From: Dasyornis broadbenti
Taxonomy: Eukaryota; Chordata; Aves; Passeriformes; Dasyornithidae
Assembly (NCBI GenBank): GCA_013397935.1
Contig: VZRN01000791.1
Coordinates: 434,001-498,000 of the forward strand
Direction of reading: 5' to 3'
Length of the DNA stretch: 64,000 bases
The translations under genes and the position numbers were made by a program. The notes below the pieces were generated by a model. The model worked only from the letters and a program-made list of their open reading frames with translations, was not told where the DNA came from and did no database searches. Positions 1-12,294 of this stretch are shown one piece after another (the stretch's first letter is position 1; each line of letters opens with the position of its first letter).

Positions 1-39
1 TGGATTTGCTTCCATTGTTGCCATCTACACAATGTGGTG

Positions 40-100
40 AGCATAGAGTCTAGTTTCCCTATCTATAATATGGGAATAATCATCCTCCCCATTGGTAATG
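40..100 (+). repeat. MIR-type SINE relic (3' part)
   Basis: The stretch reads like the conserved middle and tail of a MIR/CORE-type SINE: a tagTTTCCCtATCTaTAAtATGGGAATAAT core followed, after a short gap, by a C-rich stretch. The family consensus has cagTTTCC(C)TCATCTGTAAAATGGG followed by ATAAT repeats. The left part of the element, with the tRNA-like promoter, is not recognisable, and the window edge is close. The match is short and diverged, as expected for an insertion older than the bird-mammal split or one from a related amniote family. It could be a chance match. Confidence 0.5.
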
Positions 101-1300
101 CACGTTTTATGATAAGTAGCTGCTTGTTATGCTGAACATCAGCTGCAACCTATTTTCATTTGTTGTCTTTGGTGTGATTGATCACAGCAGAAGCAGATGT
201 TCGGTCCTAAGCAGAGGGAATAATTCAGGATATGCATCCTTTAGAACACTTTTTGTTAAGCATAGGAGAACTGACAATAGTCAATTCAAACAGAGTTGCA
301 GGCCTATAGCACACACTGTAGTACGCTATTCTGCTCTTAGAGCAAATAGTGCATTAGATATCACGTTTCAAACCGTTAAATAGACATAATGAGGTGATAT
401 GTTGGTATAACTACAGCTAGTGGCAGGAACAGAATTTGGAATCTGTGCCTGGACACTTACAGGGCTGTGCCTGAAGCAGCTGAATAGAACCAGCTTCTTA
501 AGACTGCGATAGGTACATCAACTATCCCTTAAAAATATCTTCAGCAGCTTCTGCTTCCTACCATTTGTGTTCTGTCAAGAAATTCTTCTCTGGTATTATC
601 TTGTTCCAGCCTGTTAAAATTCACATTTAGCAGTCTTTGCCTTTGAAACTGGTAGTGGTCATAGTCTGTAGAGTTATATTATTGATCTAAAAGCATATTT
701 TCAGTCTTTTAAATACCAGTCAATGAGATGTCTATCTAGTAAGCCTTTTTTTTGTTTTCTTTTGTTAAGAGAAGGATAAACCCCAAATAAGAAAACAAAA
801 AAACACCACACCTGAATACTGAACTTAGCAGCACAGCTTTCCAATTATAAGACAATAATGGGTATCAAAAATACAGCTGCATACTTGCTCCTGGCATGGT
901 TCTTTTCCACTCCCAGGACTGTAAAACTGTTCACTGTATTTTGTCTTTGGTGCTGAGCACATACTTTAAGTCTCAGTCATATACTGTATGTGGACAAGTG
1001 GGCTCAGAGTGTGCAGATCTGATGGTGAAATAGCGCATGAAACCATATTTTCTAGACTAATTAGATGTAATTTCTAATCATCCTCTTTTGGTTTCTCATT
1101 CCCAAGTTAGTTTAAAACCTGGAACATGAACTTTCTTTAGAGCTAATGACAGATTTGTAAGGATTTTGTGAATGTCTGTCTGGAGATTATTCTTCCATAG
1201 GAAATTCCCTCATCCTTTTTTAAAATTGAACTGTTACCTAGCACTAGACATGTAGGTGGGTTTGGTATAAAACTCAAGGGGACATTATTTTTGGATTTTT

Positions 1301-1328
1301 ATATATATGTGTGTGCGTGTGTGTGTGT
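1301..1328. repeat. (AT)/(TG)n microsatellite
   Basis: A short ATATAT tract passes into an alternating TG/CG dinucleotide run. This is ordinary simple sequence and likely polymorphic in length. Confidence 0.85.
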
Positions 1329-1479
1329 TCATGTTGCAGAAGGACTGAGGGGTTGTTATTCATACTACTGTTATTTCTGCTGGCTTTGACAAAAGACCAG
1401 CTGGTTCTACTAATGAATGTTTAAGGTGCCCATTTTTTCTCTCCAGTCTCATCTGCGCTGCAGTGAAATATATTCTGAT

Positions 1480-1527
1480 GGGAACATTTCATGACACAAT
1501 TATTCATGAAATGACAATGTAGTTCCC
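1480..1527. other. Nested inverted repeat (hairpin)
   Basis: CATTTCATGA at 1485-1494 is followed, after a 9-nt spacer, by its perfect reverse complement TCATGAAATG at 1504-1513. An outer pair, GGGAAC (1480-1485) and GTTCCC (1522-1527), extends the symmetry, though it overlaps the inner arm by one base and leaves an 8-nt bulge on the right side. The surrounding sequence is unique. It may be a structured element or a chance palindrome; no known RNA family is recognised. Confidence 0.5.
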
Positions 1528-3509
1528 AAGGTATAGTATCTGCTTTATTTCCTTGGCATAGGTCTTCCACTGTTTTTTTCTATAGTCAGCCTCATGAAAG
1601 ATAGGGATGAACAATGATAGGAATCAAAACACCTTGAACTTTGGACAGATTCATATTTGAATAGGAATAATGTATTTTCTGCATGCAGAGGGGGGGTTTG
1701 TAAAGATCTCTTGGTATTCCTCTTAGCTTGCCACTAGGAAAGCCAGTGGTAAAACTCCTAAACTTCAAGGAAAACCTGACTATGCCAGCTTTTAATCTTA
1801 GTAATTTTTTATTAAAATCCAAACCTTAAGTTTGAAATTACTTGTATAAGCAAATACGTCTCCATCCGTATTGGTCACTTTTTCTTGGTCAGTGTACGCT
1901 GTTGAAATGAAAACTGTTTCTAAAAGCAGTTGGCTGGCTGATCCATTAAAAACTGAAACTAATTTTTTTAAAGTAATCTTCTTGAAACTGCAGGCTTTTG
2001 ATTTATATACTGTGAAAGCAATAGTTACTTACAAAAGGTACATTCACACGCAAATTCACTTATTTTAATAAAAAAACACAGAAGCTCCACTGCAATAACT
2101 ATAAAGAATAGATCACTGCTTTAAACTCTGCACTAATTATAACAAGTTCACAAAACCTAGGTTAAGAAATAAACAGTTCAATCAACTATGTGTTTTGACT
2201 GTCTTTTTTCTTTATTACATTTGTGTTTTCAAGCTTTCCTCCAGAGGACTAATTCCTAATTCCTTCTACTTTATAACTATAAAAAAAATGTTTAGTTTGG
2301 TGAAATTTTGCTGAATATTATGTTGCTTCTAATAAAGGTTAGAAAATCCAGTATGCCTGAAAATCAGTTTGCCCTGATACTTATTCCTTCCATTACAAAT
2401 TCATTCGGCATCTTTTGAACTTTTATCCTGCTTGCTCTTATGAGTCATGTTATGGTAGCACCTGCAGGAATCAAGTACTGTATCAGGACTTTGTACTGTA
2501 GCAGAACACCCTCTCTAAACCTGCCTGCTAATAACAGTGTAGATTTACCTGCTGCAGGGGAGGTTAATCATTATTTTCTTCTCCTCTCTCTCCCAGTTGC
2601 CACTAAGAGCAAAGGATTTATGTATTGTTTGCTTATCCTTGACATAAAAACATCCACCAAAACAAACCAACTCTCCCCAAAAAATGGTTTATCATGAGGG
2701 ATAATATAGGCAGTGTAGAAGGTCAGTGAAACAGACACAGATGCACCGCTAAGGAGGTACCGGCACTTTCTGCTGTGGCACGTATCCCCCGACAAAGCCA
2801 TGGATGAGAGCAGTGACACTTTAACCATCCATTTCTTGGGTGTATCTGATGGTGATGTAAAGTTTGAAACAGTCATTATTGGGCCGATAAGCTCCTGAGA
2901 AATGGCCCTTAACAACTGCAGGTGGCACAAATAATGCTTTTTGTTTGAAAGAATGTCCAGGTATTTTTGGGCCATCTTTAATTGCCCGTAACCCTTTCCC
3001 ATTTTGCTCATTTTTGACAGTCTTGGTAAAACCAAGAGAGCTAGAGGATCTAGTTTCAAGGTCATTCCTGGAGCTTCTGTGCACCAACAAGAGACACCAA
3101 GAGCTGAAGCTGCCTATCATTTTCAGTGTCTTAACACCTGGAAACATTTTTCATCTTTTTAAAGAATAAATTATCAAAACAAATACTCTTTTACGATAAT
3201 ATGACTGGTGGGATCAATCAACAATACACATTTTTTCATGACCCATTCTTTCCACCTGAAATGAAGTAAGAGGAGACCATGGTCTTCTATTACCTGTAAT
3301 AAATCTGCAGGATCCATAGGTATCTGTACTGCTTTTATGAACACACATGCAATCACAAGCTAAAATTAGAGAGAGTTAGTAATGCTGTGCTGTACAAACA
3401 CCTCTCTCCTATATCATTTTCAGACCACTGTAAAAACACTCCATGTAGCTGTAATGATCAGTAGTAATTTTACCTAGCCCTTTATTTTGCAGTTTGAACA
3501 TGCATGAAA

Positions 3510-3730
3510 TAGGTAAATACCTATTTTATAGATCTATAAACTGAAGCTAAAAGAGGGGAAAAGCCCAGCCTAGCTCTACTAAAGCAAATGGGGATGTTCT
3601 GTACTGCTTTTAGAACAAATTGGATATTGTGAGCATCTTGCCTGAGGCCATGCAGTAAATAGCTGATACAGGTAGGAGTAGAACAAAGGCACCATACTAT
3701 TCTATAATAATGTTCTAACTGCCCCAAATC
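3510..3730 (-). repeat. MIR-type SINE relic, reverse orientation, interrupted
   Basis: Read on the plus strand, this shows reverse-complement MIR features in the right order: ATTTTATAGATcTatAAACTGAaG near 3520-3547, then CTTGCCtgAGGcCAtgCAGtaAaTAGC near 3637-3664, then a GGTAGGAGTAGAAC stretch and AATGTTCTAACTGCCCC near 3730. The family has 'attttacagatgaggaaactgagg', 'cttgcccaaggtcacacagctag' and a 'cagagccgggattcgaac' tail. About 80 bases of unrelated sequence separate the first and second blocks, so the copy was either interrupted by an insertion or decayed unevenly. Confidence 0.65.
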
Positions 3731-4948
3731 AAAAGCATAACCTTAAACGTATCTTTTGTTAACGTCATTTGAGCAACACTATCTACTGTGCATTTTTTTC
3801 ATGAAGCAAACTGTATTTTAATTTTTTTTATTTTGGCTTTCTAATATTCCAGAGATTCTTGAAGATACATGATCAAATTTCATCCTTTGTACAACTGGAA
3901 ATTAGGTGTATCTCTAAATGGAATAACATGTCGTGTATTTTCCCTGGTGTATCAGAGAGCAACATTTGGTCCTATTAATGTCAAAAACCCCCTAACTTCT
4001 CTTAACGGGATAAAATTTAATGACCATCTATCAATTAGTGGTTTTAATGCTGAGCTATAGATTTGGATTAAAGAGTAAATTATTCCTGATTTCCATAGTT
4101 CCATAAAGTAGATACTTAATTTAAAAAACCCCAAAAACAAAACCAAAAAACAACACAATGCCCAATTTTTTTTAATGTGTATCTTTTTTTGTCTGCCTGT
4201 AATTTTTAAAGGAAAGGACATTAGGTGGTAAGGAGGATTTTGTGTATGATTTTAACGGCCAAAGTAGGTTGAGCTTTCAGTTCCATCTTTAGACTCCAGT
4301 GAGGTGCCTGAGGCAGCATGAGTAGAAGATGGAAAAAGAATCTTTTCAAAAAGACTCATCATTTTGATAAGTCTGTATTTCCTCTCTTGACTTGACAGTT
4401 TTATTCGTTTGTAGAGCCACTGGCTATTTCTGGTTTTGATTCTTCTAACTCAACATACTGCAGTAGAGCATTTAATACCTTACAGAATCTGAAATTGTTT
4501 TTACTAAGGCAAAGCAGTGGGGTGGGGGAGTGGGCAGCAAGGAGAAGCAAATATGGTGGATTTAGTAACAGCTGCAAGCAGCTCATTACAGGGCTTTGAG
4601 TTTGGTTCCTGCTGGATCCGTGTGGTAATTCAGCTTCAGGCAGCACAAGTCTAGAGAGGAAGTGACATGAAAGCCTTAAGAAAGAACAGGGAAACAAGCT
4701 TCCTATTAAGTAGGAAGAAGCTATATATGCAGCAAAAAGAATGAAGTGTGATAATCCTTGTCTACATCAATATACTCGTCAAGTGTTTTGGCTTTTTTTT
4801 CCAAAGGCACATATAATTATTTCAGATATGTTTTCTGGCTTTTGACACCATCTGTCCAATTGGAGCTGCTCTTTTTCTGGTTACCCAGTAGTGTGCGAAG
4901 TGTATCAGAGCTGGCAGACTGTCCCTCTCTTTGAAAGTAGGTGGGAAG

Positions 4949-4970
4949 TATGTGGGTATGTGGGTATGTG
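4949..4970. repeat. Short (TATGTGGG)n tandem repeat
   Basis: Two full and one partial copies of an 8-bp TATGTGGG unit lie in tandem. It is a trivial microsatellite. Confidence 0.7.
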
Positions 4971-5054
4971 ATTTGTGCAGAGGAGCCAGAATGGGGAAAA
5001 AAACCCCTCTTGCATAATTAGGTTCAGGATCTGTACTTTCTGAAATCCTTCTTG

Positions 5055-5238
5055 TAAAACAAACTAACAAACCTACCCCCACTCCAAAAAACAACCAACC
5101 AACCAACCAAACAAACAAACAAATAAAAAGCCACAAAAAAACCCCAAAAACCAACCAAACAAAACCAAAACAAACAAAAAAACCCAATAAAACAAAAAAC
5201 CCCCCACAAACAAACAAAAAAACCAAAAAAACCCAGCC
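5055..5238. repeat. A/C-only low-complexity tract with (CCAA)n and (CAAA)n
   Basis: About 185 bases are almost free of G and T on this strand. The tract begins with AAAC and CCAA units (an AACC run at about 5091-5110), passes into CAAA units, then into mixed A-runs and C-runs. The strong strand asymmetry makes the minus strand encode long, meaningless W/F/G/V-rich frames. Similar but shorter A/C tracts recur at about 775-810, 4123-4160, 32765-32800, 35110-35290, 48643-48680 and 55540-55580, and in reverse orientation at 30420-30480. Confidence 0.85.
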
Positions 5239-5483
5239 ACAACTTAAAAGCATAAGTGAACAAAATGAAGAGCAAAATCCCCTGAAACAAACACTTGGAA
5301 GACTCAGGCCAGGCAGAGGTGGTTATGGTAGCCATGAATTTGATCATAAGCAAAATTAGTGCTGGTTCTTTCTCACATATTAACTATTTATGCCTGGAAT
5401 TGTTGTTCTCCATATTAACAGAGGGTTAACAGGAGGTGATGAAAATAAATTTTTTGTTGTTTTCTGGACTCTCATGGGAATTA

Positions 5484-5509
5484 ATGTATGGGAAAGTTAT
5501 CCCATACAT
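5484..5509. other. 10-bp inverted repeat
   Basis: ATGTATGGGA (5484-5493) and TCCCATACAT (5500-5509) are perfect reverse complements separated by six bases. No terminator or RNA function can be inferred in this eukaryotic context. Confidence 0.45.
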
Positions 5510-8500
5510 AAATGGGAGAGAAATGTGCTCACTAGGCTTTCAGTTTTTAAATAAACAAGAGAGAAATTTTATTTTATTCTTCCATCAGCCCTGTATTCTT
5601 CAAGAGATCAGGAAAATGAGGTGGTGCACCACGTTGGTTGTGGGCAGAACAGTGGCACTACTGGCTGTATGGATGTTGCTCATGCGCAGCCTAAATTTGG
5701 ACATCAGCAGTTTAGACAACTGGAATGGGAAAGGTCCTTGTGCAGCACTGTGCTGAAGGATGGTATCACTGACACAGTTGACAAAGGGTTGCAGTACCAG
5801 ACCATTCTTGTTTTCTTATTCTGTATGTTGAGGAGAGAAATACTGGATACATCCAAAGCTTTCTGAGGAGTTACTTCTGTTTCTGACCCTGTTGTGTCAT
5901 TTGCATAGCGCTTTAAGAGCTCAGGCAGACCTCTTAACAAGGCTTATGACAGGATGGGAGAAGAAAGAAAATTAAATTTATGGAACAGTGGAACAGGTAG
6001 AAGGAGAAAGCCTGGGGGGAAGAAGGAAGACGAATATGCCACTTGAGGATTTTTGAGACAAATTGCCCTCCAAGGGAGGTTGTACTCAGCACATGGTTTG
6101 CTCAGTTACTCAAAATGGAGAGCTCTTTTAGAACTGCAAATCTATGTCCTATGCTTGTGCATATAACATGCCTGCCTTGCTGCACTTGCGTTTACTTAGG
6201 GGCTCGCTGCCACTATCATCATCTAACAAAAACACATGAAAATAGCACAAGTCACCAGTGCCAAATAACCGCAAGTTTTGAAACCAGCCCATATCTGCTT
6301 GATAAGTCATTCTGTTTTAACATAGACCTAATGCACCACACAAAGACATGGCAACATTTCTCTTACCTTAAAGGAAGCTGTCCATTAGGCAGATCTAGCT
6401 ATGAGTCTAAATCCATGCCTGCAGTACTGTGGCAGTAAATAGCTCTGGATTTCTCTACAGCTTAGTGAATCTTGCATTTGTTGGGGTTTTTTTTCCCTCT
6501 GCAATGTAGGAGTATGGACTTGTGAGTATGTTAGAAATCAAGATGACACAAACTTGCAGTTGATTCCTGTTATGTGGCATCTCACCAATTGTCTTGGTGA
6601 TATCTGCCAGAAGATCTGCGAACTCTTCTGCCAAAATCCTGACAATTACAAGCTGCTGAGACTATAAAAAATGGAATTCCTGAGTCATCAGGTACAATAA
6701 ATGCATGTAATAGCCAAACTTTAGATATCAGGGTTCTAAAATTCGTGCTATGGTTTATTGCTCTTAGTGTGTACATATGTAACACAAGGTATGACAGAAG
6801 AGCTAGCACAAGATAATGAATTCTGAAAAGTGCTAGAACAAAGCTATGGGTGCTTCCCTGGTATCTTAGAGCATCTTGACTTTTGGGAAAGAACTTTTCT
6901 TTTAGAATACATCTTTGCTCTCCGCAGTAAGAAGAGACAATATATAAATTATATAACAGCCCAGGGGCTTAATAATCAGTTTTGGTACAACAGATTTGTA
7001 AGTGGTAGGGAGTGGCTGGAGGGAACATTCTGCTGCCTTTGCTCTTTCAGAGTTATAAATTTGGAAAATGAAAATCTTTTTTCTCTTTGCTGTAATACTT
7101 TTGATATTGGCACTGCTAGGCAAGAGTAATCTTGGCTTACCTGCTTCATGCACCAGTGAAGTTCTTCATAGCAGAACAATTAGATAATACTTCTGAAATC
7201 TTCAGTGTCTGTTGGTGGGACACAGAGGAGAACTTGTGAGCTTAAAAAGTGCGACAAAAGGTAGAATTTTACTACATGACTCAGAGAATCAGTTTGACAT
7301 TCAGATCAAAGGTAAAAAGTAGGCAGCAGAAGTGTGAAAATCTTTTCTTCCGAGACACTGAAGTGAATGAAACCTAATTTGAATCTCTTGATTGTAGTAA
7401 TGATTTTCAGATTATATTTAGCCTTCTGTACTGTGCAAGGTTTGATATCACATCTAACTATGTCTGGTTCTGAAGAGGTCTTGAATTAAGGGTTCTGCCC
7501 ACAGGAAACTGTCTGAACAGGAAGGCTTCAAGGTATTCAAAGGTGGTGATTGTCCTGCAGTCTGTCCTGTCAAAACAGGACTGAAATAGAGACAGAAAGG
7601 GAATGCTTTGTGGCTTAGAGCAGGGAGAAGTAGAAAGAGAAGTGATAGAAAGAGATTAATATAGAGGTTTGGGGAGATGTTGATGCAACCTCTGCTATAG
7701 GTACTTGTTTTTAAGACTAAAGCCTTGGAAGGTTAGGGGGAACTAAGAGAGGGTGGGTGGAGGAAGCAGGACTTGCTGTTTTTTGTGGGCAATGCATCAA
7801 TCCTTACTCCTCATGACCTCCACACTTCCTTGTCCTGTCATGTCTTTTTAGCCAAAATTATTAAATGACAGTTACCCAACTGCTTCAAGAGTGAACTACT
7901 GCTAAAGCAGGGGAAGCATGTATGGTAGTGACACACTCACATCTTTTCACCTGGCAGGAGTGTGACACCAGTCTCTCAGGTGCTCCAAAGCAATGGGTGT
8001 CTTGGGGTGCTCATAAAAGCTGACTAATATAAACTTTCCAAAAACCTATGTCTGTGCCCATTACATAAGTTAAAGATTCATTATGATAGATCTGGTATAT
8101 TCTTTATTCAGCTATTTTCCCCACCCACAGTGCGACAGCTTCTGCTGCTTAGAAAATGAAAGTGAGAGTGGCAGGTGAGATGGAAGAGATATTTTATACA
8201 CCTCACACTTAGTTAATTTTTCACATCTGAAAGTCACATACATGTTTTGAGTGCTGTATTCTTTGAAAGGTAATTGGTCAGCTAGGCTATTTCAAAAACT
8301 GCATCCCACTAGGCATCCACCATGCTCACCTCCATGTTTTGTACATATACTTGGAGGTAATAAGTTACACTCTGTGCTCTGTCTGAAGTGTGAGTGGTAA
8401 TACTTGGAAGTGTCTGTTTTGTATAAGGTATGGAAAGCGTTCTGTGAACTATGGATAAAGGGTGCTGAAGATGGAAGCAAAGAACCTTTTCAATACTGAA

Positions 8501-8574
8501 TAATACCCTGTTTGCTCATCAATGAAAATGTTGCATTTTTTATCTGGACAAGCAGTCTAAAAGTAGGAAGAAGT

Positions 8575-9222
8575 AATAGAGGAGACCTTCTTCAGACCAC
8601 TGAAACAAGCCTCATGTTCCAGGCCTTACTCTTCATGGGAGCTTTAACCAGCTTGGTATCTGCTGAGAGGTGAATGCAGAAAAGCACAAGCAGTCAAGAA
8701 GGTTTCTGGTCTACATTCATGGTAACTTCCTGAGGTAGCTGCTGAGGGCCCTGACAAAGGGTGACTCTTTGCTGGGCCTGGTACTTACAAATGAGGATGA
8801 ACTTGGGAGAAGTATGAAAGTAGGGGCAACCTTGGCTGCACTGGGCACAGGATGCTAGAATTCAAGCTCTTGAGAGAATGAAACAAGGCATATAGCAGGA
8901 TTACAATCCCTGTAGAAGAACAGATTTTAGCCTCTTTAGGAGTCTCCTTGGAAGAATGCTGTGGGATACAGTCCAGGAGAGCTGCTTGGGTGGTTTATTG
9001 CTGTTTTTCTCTTAAGGGTTGTGCCCTCTGAGTTCAAGAATGGTTCATTCCAACATGCAGGAAATTGATGCAAAGGGGGTAGGAGACGTGTGGATGAACA
9101 ATGATCTTCTGATGAAATTAGACAAATAAAAGAAGTGTACACAAAGCTCAAAAGGTCAAGTGACCCAGGACGAGTATAACCAAATATGCAGGGACAGGGT
9201 TAGGAATGCCAGAGCCAGTGTC
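8575..9222 (+). mobile_element. CR1 LINE ORF2 fragment (decayed)
   Basis: This is a relic of the chicken-repeat-1 non-LTR retrotransposon, the dominant LINE of birds. The plus strand translates piecewise, with stops and frameshifts, into the ORF2 region between the endonuclease and the reverse transcriptase. Recognisable pieces are HKQSRRFLVYIHGNFL (about 8685-8735), LLGLVLTNEDELG (about 8769-8807), RTDFSLFRSLLGRM (from about 8917), a VWMNNDLLMKLD block near 9090-9125, and QVTQDEYNQICRDRVRNAR (about 9157-9213). They occur in the family order with normal spacing. At least one in-frame stop and several frame changes make it inactive. The upstream limit is set where 'TTCTTCAG..TCATGGGAGcTTTAACCA' starts to match; the downstream limit, before the RT core, is approximate. 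Minus-strand frames over this interval are shadows. Confidence 0.93.
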
Positions 9223-11372
9223 CTGATTTTTCTGTCAATAGCTGAGACCCAGTGTGTGCCTGTGGATGGACTGAATAGTTTGCAGAGTTGGCAGCATTGC
9301 AACCACTCTGAGGACATGAGAAAAAATCCCACCCCATAAGAGACATCCTACCTACATCAGGGATTTTTTTCTGATCTAGCTTGTATCTACAAGATAGAAA
9401 TTCTTATCATGGGCTCTTTCAAGACAGTAAGAGAAGTTTTTTTAAAAGGGTTAAAATAATATATAGCATAGCAGGCAATAAAAAAAACATTTTAAATGTT
9501 AAACACTTGATTTTTTTTAATGGATTTTTTTTGCATGTCATGGGCTGAGGACAGTTTGATATGCACATGACACTCTAATATCAACTGACATGCTAACATT
9601 TCAGTCTGCATGGTCAAACTGGTGATGTTTGTTTTGGATTTAGTCCCTGGGACTCCTTCTTGTGTGTATAGTTTCCCTTATACAAGGTAGGAAATGGTTA
9701 CCTGGGCAGCTAGCCCATAATGCTGGGTTTTAAATGCTTGGCCACATGTAGACAGAGATATTTCTGCGTCTGTGGGGGCTGAGAGGGGGAAAGGAAGTGG
9801 AGCTGGAGCCAAACGTCTTCTGTATGACTCTATGAAAATATTGACTGCAAAGAGAAGTATCAAAACGTGACTTTTTTATTGTCTGGTTCCTTTTAATGTT
9901 GGACTTTTCTATGTGTCCAAGCAGGGCTCACTGGGTTTTCTTTTATTTTTTAACATCTGGAAATAGTAATGGTAATATCTGTGTTTTGGAATAGGCTTTA
10001 GATAGGTAAGAGTATGCACTAAAAAATTTAGGTCATTCTTATTTGGTTCCTTCTTCTGCTGCAGACTTTCAGCTTTGCATTTTCCACCCCATACAAATAC
10101 GATCTCTTCTTACATTCACTTCCTGTACATTTTCCTAATTTGAAACCTCCTATAGGTGTAAGGAAAAAAGGGGAAACTGAATAGTGGACAGCTCATGTGG
10201 GAAAAGTTCTCCACTTTTCTTTTATGCCTCTACCAGTGTCCCCAGCGCTTTGGCTCTAAGAAATTTCATCCTCACATCAAGTTTAAATATTAATGCAATG
10301 TTAGTTTTGCTTGTTAGTGGCTCATCTGGCTATTGATTTGTTTGATTCTTGCCATTTTCTTGTTCTGGAAAGTCTGATCAGCTGGAAGGATGAGACACCT
10401 CTTCAAGTCTGAGAGGGGTACCTATCCTCTCCACATCTGGTTTTAGGGAACTACTATGTAAAAGTGAACTTATATATTTAGTGACACTGTTTGTGTGACT
10501 AACGCATGGTTACATATAGGAAACTCTCAGTTATCCAAACCTCCATTTATAAACAATCTCTGTAATTCCATCTTCTCTTGACTGCTGATCATTTGACCTC
10601 AACTTTATACAAATACCCCGGATAAACCAAATGTGGTTTGGTAGCCAGGCTTCTGTTATATTCAAGCTTGATTCATACTGTGGCAATAGTCCGGTAATGA
10701 CACATATCCATGTTTCCATAATGTACTCAAAAACCTGTGGATAAAACACGAGTGCATAAATGCTAGGACTTTTTTTTGCTTCAAATTACAGTGGTAGGAG
10801 AAAAGAATGTATTTTTGAGATCACAAAACCCCACATTTTCAGATTACTCAGTTTCAAAGGGCTGCGAGGAAAGGAGATGTCTCCTGCTCTAGTGTTCAGC
10901 AAGCCTCTTTGGCACAGAAATGCATCTTTCAGGCTTGAGAAGAAAACCAAGGAAGGAAAGATGCTCCTGTGTCACCCAAATGTGTACCCAGCTCAGACCA
11001 GGTGTCAGGAGCAGGGAGGCTGGTGGAAGAAAAGAAGAAAAGCAAGGGGAGTAAAAACCATGTCTCAGAGATGAAAGAAAAAGAAAAAAAATATTTTTCG
11101 TAGATTTCCCAAGAGTACTTTACAGTTTGCTACAGCACAAAAAACTGATGGCTAGAAAGAGAACACTTACATACAGCCACCAGACTAGCATATTTGGCTA
11201 CAGTATGTCTAGATTGAGATTTTTTTCCATATATCTATATCATGTTTTGAATGTATTGTTCTATTAAAGCCTAGTCTCCATGTTTCAAACCCTTTCTGGT
11301 GTATTTTGGTGAGTTTAATTTGCAGGAGAGGTTCAGGAAGGTTCACTAAAGAGTTCCCACTGATGATAGTAA

Positions 11373-11450
11373 ATTTGAAGTAGGTTTGCAAAATTTAATT
11401 TCCAAGGAAAATTTTGAAGTAGATTTGCAAAAATTCCTTTCCAAGGAAAA
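11373..11450. repeat. 39-bp tandem duplication (2 copies)
   Basis: Two adjacent 39-bp units (11373-11411 and 11412-11450) share TTTGAAGTAGRTTTGCAAAA followed by a diverged centre and then TTTCCAAGGAAAA. They differ at a handful of positions, so this is a moderately old local duplication. The repeated peptide pattern in the overlapping minus-strand frame (11346-11573) is a consequence of it and not evidence of coding. Confidence 0.85.
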
Positions 11451-12294
11451 TATAATTTTTAATTTTTGTGGGGATTTAGAATTGATTTTTCTCTTATTTG
11501 AAGCAGAGATACAAAATTCTGTGAGTATTTGAAATCTGAATACTTTCAGACTAAAACCCTTGTGGAATTTCATCTGTAGCCTAGATTAAATTTCCACAAA
11601 CAAGTAAATTATTGTGAATTTATGGGAAGTACTGTTTTTCCATGGAATTTCACCATTGTCTAAGTTAATGAGAAGATCCTTCCTTTCTAACTTTTATTGG
11701 CTTACTGGATTTTTTCTTTCTGACTGCTAAAGAAATTCCTGCTAATGACAAATTGTCTTTGTATGAAGTGTGAACCAGAGTCCCTCTGACCAGTTGTGGT
11801 TAGCAAAATTCCCACACTACTTTTGCAATAACAGTGTTTCCCAGACAATTCGGTCCAAAATTCTATTAACATTAGGTATTCTTTGCCTAATGAACAAACT
11901 CTCCTGCTTCCCCCATATTCTCAATGCAATTTTTAATGGAATCTAATATAATTAATTTGATATTGTCTAAAACCTTATAGCTTTTTAATTTTTTTTTAAA
12001 GTAAAACACAGATTCAGAAAACTCAGATTCAGACTGTAGTTTCATTGCAAGTCTTCATAGCTGTGGCAGTTCATATCACTTAATGTTATAGGTCCTCAAG
12101 TGTTTCTTTGTTTTAGGTACTTGGAATAGATATGCTTGAGTCTTTTTCTAGCCCTGTAGTTGAGATTGAACTCTTCAGTTTGGCTTTAATGTCAAGATTC
12201 CGGATGAATTCAGGAGCGAATGGATTATTACCTAAAACTGACTGTTGGATCTTTGGTCTGCCAAAGATGTGTTTAGGGAAGTCTCTCATTCTCT

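Larger units (their letters stand above)
101..8574. other. Unique non-coding sequence, no gene supported
   Basis: Apart from the small repeats listed separately, this is AT-rich, CpG-poor single-copy-looking DNA. The longest open frame in the whole window lies here (2571-3065, minus strand, 164 codons) and overlaps a 108-codon minus-strand frame (2821-3147) and a 74-codon plus-strand frame (2945-3169). None of the three has a recognisable domain, signal peptide or family motif. I see no convincing set of exons with splice sites. Frames at 4822-5353 on the minus strand, rich in W, F, V and G, are read through the A/C tract at 5055-5238 and are not genes. Confidence 0.7.

Noticed and set aside
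4822..5353. Minus-strand frames of 143 and 109 codons rich in W, F, V and G, looking like membrane segments
   Set aside because: They are read through the A/C-only tract at 5055-5238; the hydrophobic pattern comes from low complexity.
8936..9151. 71-codon minus-strand frame
   Set aside because: Antisense shadow of the CR1 ORF2 fragment.
11346..11573. 75-codon minus-strand frame with a repeated peptide
   Set aside because: The repeat is explained by the 39-bp DNA tandem duplication; no family match.
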